NCBI RefSeq assembly: GCF_032854445.1
Contig: NW_027017953.1
Coordinates: forward strand, 560,501-624,500
Reading direction: 5' to 3'
Length of the DNA: 64,000 nucleotides
From: Liolophura sinensis
Lineage: Eukaryota; Mollusca; Polyplacophora; Chitonida; Chitonidae
Below, piece after piece: positions 54,929 through 64,000 of the stretch. Numbering within the stretch: position 1 is the stretch's first letter; the number at the start of each line of letters is the position of its first letter. Made by a program: the position numbers and the translations under genes. Below the pieces are notes generated by a model. The model searched no databases, was not told the DNA's origin, and saw only the letters and a list, made by a program, of their open reading frames with translations.

Positions 54929-55965
54929 CTTCGTCTCCGCTGATGGATTAACAGGTCCATCAAGAATGAGGTCGTCGTAAGCTTTGGGTATCAGAAACCC
55001 TTGGTTTTTGTGGATGGATTAAAGGGGTACATCAAGAAAGAAGTCGTCGTAAGCTTTGGGTATCAGAAACCCTGGGTCTCTGTTGATGGATTAACGAGAT
55101 CCATCAAGAATGAGGTCGTTGTAAGCTTTGGGTATCAGAAACCCTTGGTTTTTGTGGATGGATTAAAGGGGTACATCAAGAAAGAAGTCGTCGTAAGCTT
55201 TGGGTATCAGAAACCCTGGGTCTCTGTTGATGGATTAACGAGGTCCATCAAGAATGAGGTCGTCGTAAGCTTTGGGTATCAGAAACCCTTGGTTTTTGTG
55301 GATGGATTAAAGGGGTACATCAAGAAAGAAGTCGTCGTAAGCTTTGGGTATCAGAAACCCTGAGTCTCTGTTGATGGATTAACGAGGTCCATCAAGAATG
55401 AGGTCGTTGTAAGCTTTGGGTATCAGAAACCCTTGGTTTTTGTGGATGGATTAAAGGGGTACATCAAGAAAGAAGTCGTCGTAAGCTTTGGGTATCAGAA
55501 ACCCTGGGTCTCTGTTGATGGATTAACGAGGTCCATCAAGAATGAGGTCGTCGTAAGCTTTGGGTATCAGAAACCCTTGGTTTTTGTGGATGGATTAAAG
55601 GGGTACATCAAGAAAGAAGTCGTCGTAAGCTTTGGGTATCAGAAACCCTGTGTCTCTGTTGATGGATTAAAGAGGTCTCTGTTGATGGATTAACGAGGTC
55701 CATCAAGAATGAGGTCGTCGTAAGCTTTGGGTATCAGAACCCCTTGGTCTCTGTGGATGGATTAAAGGGGTACATCAAGAAAGAAGTCGTCGTAAGCTTT
55801 GGGTGTAAGAAACCGTGGGTCTCTGTTGATGGATTAACGTGGTCCATCAAGAATGAGGCCGTCGTAAGCTTTGGGTATCAGAAACCCTGGGTCTCTGCGG
55901 ATGGATTAACCGGGTACATGAAGAAAGGGGTCGTCGTAAGCTTTGGGTTTTAGAAACCTTTGGTC
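54929..55965. repeat. 72-bp tandem repeat with alternating A and B types (144-bp dimer)
   Basis: Each 72-bp unit contains GTCGTCGTAAGCTTTGGGTA and TCAGAAACCCT. A-type units continue TGGTTTTTGTGGATGGATTA AAGGGGTACATCAAGAAAG; B-type units continue GGGTCTCTGTTGATGGATTA ACGAGGTCCATCAAGAATG. A and B alternate strictly over most of the array, so the true unit is a 144-bp dimer, with drift at both ends. The period is in frame and gives a 24-residue repeat (VVVSFGYQKPLVFVDGLKGY type), broken by a TGA in one unit near 55361. Confidence 0.96.
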
Positions 55966-56098
55966 TCGGTTGATCTGTGGTTTAAATTGTAGAATACCAA
56001 AATTTCCATAAGGTTTCTTGTTATGGTGTGGGTTATGTTGGTCTTGATGGGTTTCACATTGTTTCAGAGTCTTCTGTCATGTGTTCACAGAGGTCTGA

Positions 56099-56222
56099 CT
56101 TTATTTGATTGGTGTTTTACGCTGTACTCACTTCACTACAAGGGCCAGAATAATGGAGAGTCCGGAGGAAACCCACAACCATCCGCAGGTTGCTGGGAAG
56201 GATGCCAGCACGAGTTGGATTG
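56099..56222 (-). mobile_element. SINE-2 fragment, diverged
   Basis: TTTATTTGATTGGTGTTTTA, then CGGAGGAAACCCACAACCAT and CCGCAGGTTGCTGGGAAGGA. The middle is partly deleted. Confidence 0.85.
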
Positions 56223-56640
56223 ATTGACTTCATATCTTTAAACTGTGTAAAGACTTAATCCGCTTATTTACTGTATCTAAAAAGTACCCTTGTAATCCAC
56301 AGAACACATCTTCTGTGAGCATATCTTCTGCCAAAGACTAACTGTGCTATGTCCTTACTCATCCTTTTTTTAAATTTCTTTTTCTTGCTTTAGAAAATCT
56401 GGGTGTGGTAGGTTTTTTTGTACATATTGCATAATTTGATCTGTACAAAAAAATACCAAAAAAAAAAGAAAAAGAAAACAACGCCCATATCTTGCATGTG
56501 CAATTTGTATGTTCGTCGTATGCTAGAACAAGACAAGTCCTGCGAAACTAAACGAATGTTAACAAGTTCATTACTGTGTGTATTTTTGTCATCTTGAGCA
56601 GCTGTCAGAGTATAAATACAGATATGAGATTTTCTGGTCA
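56223..56640. other. Gene-free stretch
   Basis: AT-rich. Contains an A-rich run near 56450-56480. Confidence 0.45.
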
Positions 56641-56697
56641 TGATCTCACCTGTTGCCATGGCGTCTCGTGCGCGAGCGTGGCTTAACGATAACGGTC

Positions 56698-56985
56698 ATG
56701 CGCTCTGAACTGAAACATGGACAAGAGTTTCTCTTATTACTTGGAACAATATACCTCCCGAAGTCGTATAAATTTCAAATATCCGGAGGATCAAATCTTA
56801 TTCCTGCCAATACCCCGTCCCCGGCCGTTAAGCCGCTGTCCATCGACCCGCTGACAGCTGTGTCAGCAGACACAATCCGGGCACATGACCAGAAATCCCG
56901 GGCGTCCAATCAAAGAGCCAGAGACCATAGGTACACACTGAGAACATCCCACGTGAGCGTAGGCATACAGACCTCCAGATATTAA
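56698..56985 (+). CDS. Possible small gene or terminal exon, function unknown
   Basis: The reading frame gives about 95 aa of varied composition (including LPKSYKFQISGGSNLIPANT, then PSPAVKPLSIDPLTA and HRYTLRTSHVSVGIQTSRY) and stops at 56985. A consensus AATAAA follows at 57013-57018, which is what a last exon would show. The local base composition is higher in GC than the flanks. The start is uncertain: an ATG with perfect Kozak context (GCCATGG, 56658) opens another frame that ends after 16 codons, and the frame used here has ATG at 56698. It could equally be a last exon with an acceptor not identified. No family is recognised. Confidence 0.35.
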   Translation: MRSELKHGQEFLLLLGTIYLPKSYKFQISGGSNLIPANTPSPAVKPLSIDPLTAVSADTIRAHDQKSRASNQRARDHRYTLRTSHVSVGIQTSRY

Positions 56986-57012
56986 ATACTGGCAGTTATG
57001 CTAATCATTATA

Positions 57013-57018
57013 AATAAA
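57013..57018 (+). terminator. Polyadenylation signal AATAAA
   Basis: Perfect hexamer 28 bp after the stop codon of the candidate gene at 56698-56985. Confidence 0.35.
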
Positions 57019-57029
57019 ACACATTCAAT

Positions 57030-58439
57030 ACGGACACTGCAATGTTTAACGACGATCTTCACGTTCAATAAAGATAAAGTTCATGCAATAATTGAAAAAA
57101 AACCCTACTCAAGAGTCGACAGCCAATAATTATTGAAAAAGAAATAGGCCTAGCCTCCGCCATCCAATGCTTATTATTTATCTAAAAGGAAAAGATAAAA
57201 AAAAAAAAACAAAATGACACGTCGAACAAAATGTTCTTGAATAATTAATTGAACCAGAAACATACTGGAAACATTATGGAACACTATTATTTGAATAATG
57301 GGTAGAGTTCAGACCGTTTTTCATTTCTGCTAAGTTTCGTGCCCGCACGGGATGATACGACAACCGTTATCTGTGAAAGTTGAAAGCCTACTAAAATTCA
57401 TCCCATACGCCTCTCAATCCCCAAAATTAAGACAATTCCTCTCCAAAAAACTCACTAATTATCTACGGATTCGAACTCTTAAGTGAAATTTTGAACTTAA
57501 GTGGACTGTCTACGATCCTTTATTATAGTCCTTTGTTTTTTTGTTTTTTTGCCAGATGCCTATATTCAGCTGTCTGTAAAATCAGTCATATTCGCTACCA
57601 ACATTGCCTTTCGTTAGTTACAGGTAACACAAGCTCTATGTGCTATGTTGCACGTCTATATTTTTGCAGGGAAATGCAGTGAAAATACCTGTTCTAATTG
57701 ATAATGTTAAGCCCCATAAGCCTGGTTTCTACACCAAGAAGCCATTACTTCAGGTGACGTCATAATTATTCAAAACCATGTGACATGCTTTACAACGGGT
57801 GTGGGTATTATTTAGTTTTACAATAGGTACACCAACATGAGGTTGGAACAAACTCCTGGCAGTAACACATCCTGCACTACCGTCATCGCGAAGACAACAT
57901 TGTTTTTTGCAACAAAATTTCTTAACAACCAACTCTAAAACCATACTGCCGTGACATACTACACGAGATAAAATAAAATTCTATTATGAAGGTTATTTTG
58001 AACTAAACGTGTAAATAATGCCAGCTATGGCAGTGTCAGAAACAGGGTTCAGTCGAAAAGTTTAGGTAACTCGTCTCGTCCTTCGTCATAAGATATTTAA
58101 CGCCACCCAATATCCAACATGCCATGTTTTTTTTTTAAAATAATTATGAAATCACCCGTGGCAATGCATGATTTCATGTCGTCGTAACCGAACTTATGCA
58201 GTTGAACATTATGAATTAGAAAAATATGCTTCAACTTTTTGTGCAAAAATGTGGACTTCCGACATATCCATGTGTAGAGCTTGTGTTACGTCTCACTGGC
58301 TATAGGAAAATTTTGGTAGCGAGTATAACAGTTCTTACAGATAGCTGAATATAGGCGATTGGTTGAAAGAAATAGACGATATAGGCACATGTTCATTTCT
58401 CTCTCTATTTTTATGTATGAACTGTGAGGCTGATTCAGA
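57030..58439. other. Gene-free stretch
   Basis: AT-rich unique sequence with A and T runs. No array, SINE or supported exon. Confidence 0.5.
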
Positions 58440-59010
58440 TCGCCCAGTAACTTCTTCAGATCGTGATCTCTATAGATCGAATGGTGGCCTCTCCAGATCG
58501 TTTCATGACCTCTCCACATCATTTGGTGATCTCTATGGATCGAATGGTGGCCTCTCCAAATCATTTCATGACCTCCCCACACCATTTGGTGATCTCTATG
58601 GATCGAATGGTGGCCTCTCCAGATCGTTTCATGACCTCCCCAGATCGCTTGGTGATCTCTATGGATCGAATGGTGGCCTCTCCAGATCGTTTCAAGACCT
58701 CCCCACATCATTTGGTGATCTCTATGGATCGAATGGTGGCCTCCCCAGATCGCTTGGTGATCTCTATAGATCGAATGGTGGGTTCTCCAGATCGTTTCAG
58801 GACCTCCCCAAATCGCTACGTGATCTCTATAGATCGTCGGTTGACCTCTTCAGATCATCTAGTGACCTCCCCAGAAGGCCTAGTAACCTTTCCAGATTGT
58901 CTGGTGACATCTCCAAATCGCTAAATGATCTCCCCAGATCGCCTTTTAACCTCTCCAGATCGTCTAGTGACCTCCCCAGATCATTTGGTGACTTCTCCAG
59001 ATCAGTCTTT
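58440..59010. repeat. Minisatellite, 21 bp unit grouped in threes (63 bp)
   Basis: Units such as GATCTCTATGGATCGAATGG T, GGCCTCTCCAGATCGTTTCA T and GACCTCCCCAGATCATTTGG T follow in order, giving a 63-bp block repeated about five times, then free mixing. The plus frame is open for 240 aa as a seven-residue (DLYGSNG, GLSRSFH, DLPTSFG) repeat. Shadow ORFs exist in a second plus frame and on the minus strand. Ser/Asp/Arg-rich low complexity; not recognised as a gene. Confidence 0.9.
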
Positions 59011-59117
59011 TGTCTGACGTCAAAATTTTACAGCACGAGTACAATGCAATATAGTTACGGATATATTAGACATATAAATATGTGACAACTGTTCATTTGT
59101 TTAACAATGCTTTTTAA

Positions 59118-59123
59118 TTTATT
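59118..59123 (-). terminator. Candidate polyadenylation signal of HADHA
   Basis: TTTATT on the plus strand gives AATAAA on the gene strand, about 950 bp past the HADHA stop. It is the only clear AATAAA I found between there and the stop codon. Confidence 0.45.
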
Positions 59124-60078
59124 AATACAATATAAAAAGTAACTAGCATTGTTCATTTTCCAAAATTTAATGCAATTATCAGACAAACATTTCTACACTC
59201 TGTGTACCACACCAGCAGTTTCAAACCCACTCACACACTGCATGATCCCAGATACACTTGAGCCTATCTTATCGGATGCAGCAAACAGTGATTTTATAAG
59301 TAATATTTCAGCCTATTGACACTAAATATTGGAAATATTTGACAAGATGTTTAACAGAATTATTATCAGAGACTTCATGCTGAAGAATATCTCATGATTT
59401 TTTTTTCTTCAATTAGGTCCACAAAGTGTTTCTTTCCCACACTGAGGCTAATGCTGACAGGCTTGTAAAATGAATATCAATTTGAGCACTTCAAGATGTC
59501 CCCTGACCTTTTTAACAAGTAACAACAAACAGGCTACTCAAACATAACAGGCATGTAACATGACACAAGGGAGATAATCCAGAGAAGGACGACAACGCTG
59601 AGTTCTCCCCGTCAGACTAAACTAGTTAGACTAGGCATGCAAGATGTTTGTTTAGCTATTAAAGGGTTGCAAATGATAGTCAACATTGAATTTGCCTGTG
59701 AAAGAGAGAACGCTGGACAATAAAGAAAATATACATTTGCATAAATAGCTTGGGTAAACAAGCCTATGAACAGGTATAAGATACAGACTTGCTTCAGTAC
59801 GAAAGACTGGCACACGATTCCTGCCATGTTCAATTGTTCTGATGATAAACACTTACATAAATAAACCCAAAATTTGATTGTGAAGGTCTTTTTTTTGACA
59901 AGTACCTGACAAGTATGAACTATATACATCTGTACAAATTCAGCTTTTATACAGCAATACCTGAAATCAATATTATTGTGGGTTAAAATGTGAGATTGCC
60001 GTCTTGATTTGACATGTTGAAGCAGGGCTAAAGACGTCTCTATTGTCTGTGTTGTGAACATCCTAGGGGAGCATCTGC
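59124..60078 (-). other. Probable HADHA 3' UTR
   Basis: Repeat-free, moderately AT-rich sequence between the HADHA stop codon and the candidate poly(A) signal. The 156-aa minus ORF (59612-60082) in it overlaps the stop region in another frame and has no known domain. Confidence 0.45.
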
Positions 60079-60230
60079 TCAAGCTGCCTTATGAAAGCGT
60101 TTACTGGAATCGTTAGCGTGGTCCTGTAACAGTTGACATGGCTTGAACTGGTCACCGTACAGCTCCTGGAATTTCTTCATGTGGTTCACCAGGCTGTCAG
60201 CTCCATGCAAGTCAAGATACCGGAAGGGAC
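60079..60230 (-). CDS. HADHA: HADHA last coding exon
   Basis: Encodes the C-terminus: GPFRYLDLHGADSLV, FQELYGDQFKPCQLLQDHAN and a short KRFHKAA end. The same order and many identical residues occur in the vertebrate trifunctional enzyme alpha subunit (GGPFR, LYG, PCQLL, DHAN). The acceptor is TTTTCAG ahead of 60230, and the exon enters in the phase left by the previous exon (GGA G/GT). The stop is TAA/TAG/TGA-type at the 60079 end, which the reading frame sets. HADHA is the mitochondrial protein with enoyl-CoA hydratase and long-chain 3-hydroxyacyl-CoA dehydrogenase activities for fatty acid beta-oxidation. This end belongs to the dehydrogenase C-terminal domain. Confidence 0.96.
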
Positions 60231-60360
60231 CTGAAAATAGGCGAAAAAAACAAATATTTAACACTCAGATGAACCTTTTTTCCGACACATGTAGCAGGTG
60301 TGATTGGTGTGATTTGATAGGTATGATTACAACCATCCCAAAGCTGAATTACAAGCATCA

Positions 60361-61060
60361 GGTAGTGCAATGGCTGCACTACTAATGTCAAAGGCTGCTG
60401 CACTACTAATGTCAAAGGCTGCACTACTAATGTCAAAGGCTGCATTACAGGCATCAAGGGCTGCATTACCAACATCACGGGCTGCATTACCAACATCAAG
60501 GGCTGCACTGCCAACATCAAGGGCTGCATTACCGAAATCAAGGGCTGCATAACCAGCATCAAAGGCACCATTACCGGCATCAAGGGCTGCATTACAAACA
60601 TCAAAGGCAGCATTACCGGCATCAAGGGCTGCATTACCAACATCAAGGGCTGCATTATCAACATCAAGGGCTGCATTATCAACATCAAGGGCTGCATTAC
60701 CAGCATCAAAGTCTGCATTACCAGCATCAAGGGCTGCATTACCTACATTAAAGGCTGCATTACCAACATCAAGGGCTGCATTACAGGCATCAAGGCTGCA
60801 TTACCGGCATCAAGGGCTGCATTACCGGCATCAAGGGCTGCATAACCGGCATCAGGGGCTGCATTACCGGCATCAAGGGCTGCATTACCGGCATCAGGGG
60901 CTGCATTACCGGCATCAACAGCTGCATTACCAGCATCAAAGGCTGCATTACCGCCATCAAGGGCTGCATTACCGCCATCAAGGACTGCATTACCAACATC
61001 AAAGGCTGCATTACCAACATCAAAGGCAGCATTACCAGCATCAAAGGCTACATTATGAAA
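60361..61060. repeat. Minisatellite, 21 bp unit, about 33 copies, in the last HADHA intron
   Basis: The unit is GGCTGCATTACCAGCATCAA G. Variants include ACCGGC, ACCAAC and GGCAGC. On the minus (gene) strand it is open as a seven-residue LMLVMQP-like repeat (175 aa and 84 aa ORFs). It lies wholly inside the 1.2-kb intron between the last two coding exons. Confidence 0.96.
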
Positions 61061-61447
61061 TCACAAGAAATTTTACCCTCAAATTCTGAAATATACCTTA
61101 CTGTCATAATTCATGAATTTTTGGCATTGTTTTACGAAATTGGATGGTTTTCAACTTCTTGAATTCTGAGAAAAATCTCTGAAACTAGTCAATACACATT
61201 CACATGCCTGAACTAAAATGAATTTTAGAAAAGTTCACAAGACTTTGTGAAACCAGGACAGGTCACTCTGTTAATGATCAACAATAACACGATATGTCAA
61301 TTGTATGCATGCAGGCAAACACCTCATCCTTGACGCACTGTTGGCAAGATGAACCCAGCTGTGTTTGTTAATCCCTGAATTCCTTCTTGTTCTTAATAAA
61401 CCAGTTCCATGAGACACGTAGTGGAAACAATAAATCAGAACTGTTAC

Positions 61448-61502
61448 CTCCAAGGAATGGTGGAAAACCAAGACCAAAGACAGCTCCAATGTCTCCATCC
61501 AG
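61448..61502 (-). CDS. HADHA: HADHA penultimate coding exon in the window
   Basis: 55 nt reading LDGDIGAVFGLGFPPFLG plus one base. It is bounded by acceptor CCTCAG and donor G/GTAACA. DIGAVFGLGFPP is a highly conserved stretch of the alpha subunit just before GGPFR. Phase matches both neighbours. Confidence 0.95.
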
Positions 61503-61754
61503 CTGAGGAAAAAACAGACAAAGGTCAGTTTGGGTCATCTCGTAAATCCAAATCCCTGATTATGGATTAGGAAAGAAGAGAACGTAAAACATTCAAGACA
61601 CAAGACAAAATCAACTGAATTCAATTTTGTTTTTAAAATCTTATAACATGTGGAACCGCTTGAGAACATCATTCTGATCCAGTTTAATTATTGTGAGAAT
61701 TTATGTAAACTTAAAATTATATAAATGACATACTGTCATGTAAGTATGACTTAC

Positions 61755-61845
61755 GGGAGAATGTAGAATGCCTTCTTGCAGGCAGAGGACAGCTTCGTTG
61801 ACAAATCTACTGGCCAGACGTAACTGAAGCTCTTCTTCTGTATGC
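61755..61845 (-). CDS. HADHA: HADHA upstream coding exon
   Basis: 91 nt reading [20 protein letters not shown] then [10 protein letters not shown], bounded by acceptor TTTTAG and donor [24 protein letters not shown] is a hallmark of the C-terminal dehydrogenase domain of HADHA. Together the three exons give the last 98 residues; human HADHA is 763 aa, so most of the gene is to the right of the window. I found no further HADHA exon between 61846 and 64000. Confidence 0.95.
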
Positions 61846-62039
61846 CTAAAAATGACAACGTCAACCATTTAGCAGACGGGACGGATTACCAATATACCTC
61901 AGTCCTAATGGGCAACCTTACCCCATGGAGACTCTGGTCCCAGGTCGAACCACCACAGTTTTGCTGTAGTACTAAGTTAGCAGTCAGCCCACAAATCCTC
62001 ATAACAAAGACTGGAGAGCATACCAATTTGGCCGAGCTA

Positions 62040-62912
62040 CTGTAGGCGGGACCCTGGTTTCTCAGTCCTTGTGACAAAGTGCACACAGATTTGGCCCAAA
62101 CTACTGTAGGCAGGATCCTGGTTTGATCCTCAATCCTTGTGACAAAGTGCACACAGACTTTGCCTGAACTACTGTGTAGACAGAACCCTGGTTTGAGTCT
62201 CAGTCCTTGTAATGAAGTGCACACAGATTTGGCCCAAACAACTGTAGGCAGGACCCTGGTTTGATTATCAGTCCTTGTGACAAAGTGCACAAAGACTTGG
62301 CCCGAACTACTGTGTAGACAGAACCCTGGTTTGATTCTCAGTCCTTGTGATGAAGTGCACACAGATTTTGGCCCAAACAACTGTAGGCAGGACCCTGGTT
62401 TGATTATCAGTCCTTGTGACAAAGTGCACAAAGACTTGGCCCGAACTACTGTGTAGACAGAACCCTGGTTTGATTCTCAGTCCTTGTGATGAAGTGCACA
62501 CAGATTTGGCCTAAACTACTGTAGGCAGGACCCTGGTTTGATTATCAGTCTTTGTGACAAAGTGCACACAGACTTGGCCTGAACAAATGTGTAGAAAGGA
62601 CCCTGGTTTGATTCTCAATCCTTGTCACAAAGTGCACACAGATTTGGCCCAAACAACTGCAGGCAGGACCCTGGTTTGATTATCAGTCCTTGTGACAAAG
62701 TGCACACAAATCTGGCCGAGCTACTGTAAGTAGGACCCTGGTTTGATTCTCAGTCCTTGTGACAAAGTGCACACAGACTTGGCCCGAACCACTGTAGGCA
62801 GGATCCTGGTTTGATTATCAGTCCTTGTGACAAAGTGCACACAGACTTGGCCTGAACTACTGTGTAGACAGAACCCTGGTTTGATTATCAGTCCTTGTAA
62901 CAAAGTGCACAC
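62040..62912. repeat. Minisatellite, 66-70 bp unit, about 13 copies, HADHA intron
   Basis: The unit is ACCCTGGTTTGATTATCAGT, CCTTGTGACAAAGTGCACAC, AGACTTGGCCCGAACTACTG, TGTAGACAG. The end varies between TAGGCAGG and TGTAGACAGA. The 181-aa minus ORF is array read-through. Confidence 0.95.
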
Positions 62913-63639
62913 AAAGAACCTGGTAAGATAGGGTGAAGAATTAGCCCCAGAGAGGTACGGTAAGAAAGTGCAAATTTCAAACTCACAGCACACTTTTCTA
63001 AATTTTCAACTCAGAAGTATAAAACTTGGTCGAATCACCAATAACAGTTATATGGCCATAAAAGGGATGGTTGCTTAGTAATAAGCCGCCAAAAATGCAC
63101 TCTCGATCAAAAACCCCAACTTTTCATTCAAATGAGACACTGTGTCTTTAATGAACAATATGAGGATCAACATTGACCAGGAGAATGTCTCTACTGAAAC
63201 TTTCATGTGTGAATTTCTACGTGGTGTCAAAGTTTCATTCTGGTTAAGCTTTGCCTTCATATGTAAAAATATGTAGACTTTACAATGAGATCAGTTTTAT
63301 CATATTTTGGCAAGTTCAAAATCCGTACTTCGGCCATAATTATCAGGCATCCTTCATAGAACAGTGAACTAACAAAGTCACTATAGATACCAGGTTGCAT
63401 TTCGAGAAGGAGTTCGAATCTTCGTTGTTCTTTTTTTCTTTAGCAGATACTTTTTGTGTAAGAGAAAAGATACAGGCTGTATTCCATTAAATAAGTGTTT
63501 ATATCAAGAATTAGAATGGATAATTGTTAAGTTGTGGCAGTTATAACCAAATCATACATGAATCCTGGCTGAGAGCTATCATTAACATTAACATGTTATG
63601 CACAGCAGAAGTATAAGGCTGAGCATTTGTTATACATGT
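62913..63639. other. Intronic sequence without recognised feature
   Basis: Unique sequence inside the HADHA intron, assuming the next exon is beyond 64000. No array, no SINE. Confidence 0.5.
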
Positions 63640-64000
63640 ATATGCGTTTAATTGATTGGTGCATAACTGAGTGATCAATAATTGATTGGTGCATAACCGG
63701 GTGCTCAATAATTGACTGGTGTATAACTGACCGCTCAATAATTGACTGGTGTACAACTGGGTGCTCAATAATTGATTGGTGCATAACCGGGTGCTCAATA
63801 ATTGACTGGTGTATAACTGACCGCTCAATAATTGATTGATGTATAGCTGAGTGCTCAATAATTGACTGGTGTATAACTGAGTTCTCAATAATTGACTGGT
63901 GTATAACTGAGTGCTCAATAATTGACTGGTGTATAGCTGAGTGCTCAATAATTGACTGGTGTATAACTGAGTTCTCAATAATTGACTGGTGTATAACTGA
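63640..64000. repeat. Minisatellite, 30 bp unit, running off the right edge
   Basis: The unit is CTCAATAATTGACTGGTGTA followed by TAACTGAGTG. Variants GATTGGTGCATAACCGGGTG and GACCG are seen. Twelve copies lie within the window. The period is a multiple of three, so the minus strand is open for 145 aa (TQLYTSQLLS type). Confidence 0.96.

Overview
The window is nuclear DNA from an animal, most likely a mollusc or another lophotrochozoan. It has split genes with GT-AG introns, animal gene families (a TGIF-type homeobox gene, the mitochondrial trifunctional enzyme alpha subunit), and many tRNA-derived SINEs ending in 'GAGTACGGCGTAAAACACC' or 'GAGTACGACGTTAAACCCC' tails, a tail type I associate with mollusc genomes. 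I cannot name the species. There are no bacterial operons, CRISPR arrays or intact transposase genes.

Genes are sparse and sit mostly in the right half. (1) A complete two-exon TGIF homeobox gene lies on the minus strand (CDS 42249-43045 and 43697-43748, 282 aa). (2) A single-exon plus-strand gene (51043-51651, 202 aa) encodes a basic coiled-coil protein that looks stathmin-domain-like. (3) The last three coding exons of HADHA lie on the minus strand (61755-61845, 61448-61502, 60079-60230), and the rest of the gene runs off the right edge. (4) A possible small unrecognised gene is at 56698-56985 (+). (5) A dead non-LTR retrotransposon reverse transcriptase is at about 1250-2835. The left 40 kb shows no gene that I can defend.

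The most conspicuous property is minisatellite density. More than 25 separate tandem arrays, with units of 20 to 72 bp, cover roughly a quarter of the window by hand-measured boundaries. Most long ORFs are these arrays read through, not genes. Between and inside the arrays are SINEs of three families, named here SINE-1 (CACT-tailed, about 360 bp), SINE-2 (AAATA-tailed, about 265 bp) and SINE-3 (GTGTCAGTGTACTG / GGAGACACCG body), several with clear target-site duplications. There are also at least two non-autonomous inverted-repeat elements. Two arrays were plainly born from SINE sequence, and several SINEs landed inside arrays.

The most interesting regulatory signal is around TGIF. Eight copies of CTGTCAA, the core TGIF recognition sequence, lie within 870 bp covering the gene's promoter and first intron, which suggests autoregulation. 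The stathmin-like gene has a separate, dense set of ACGT-core palindromes (CRE-like) just upstream of its ATG. Both HADHA introns seen here carry long minisatellites.
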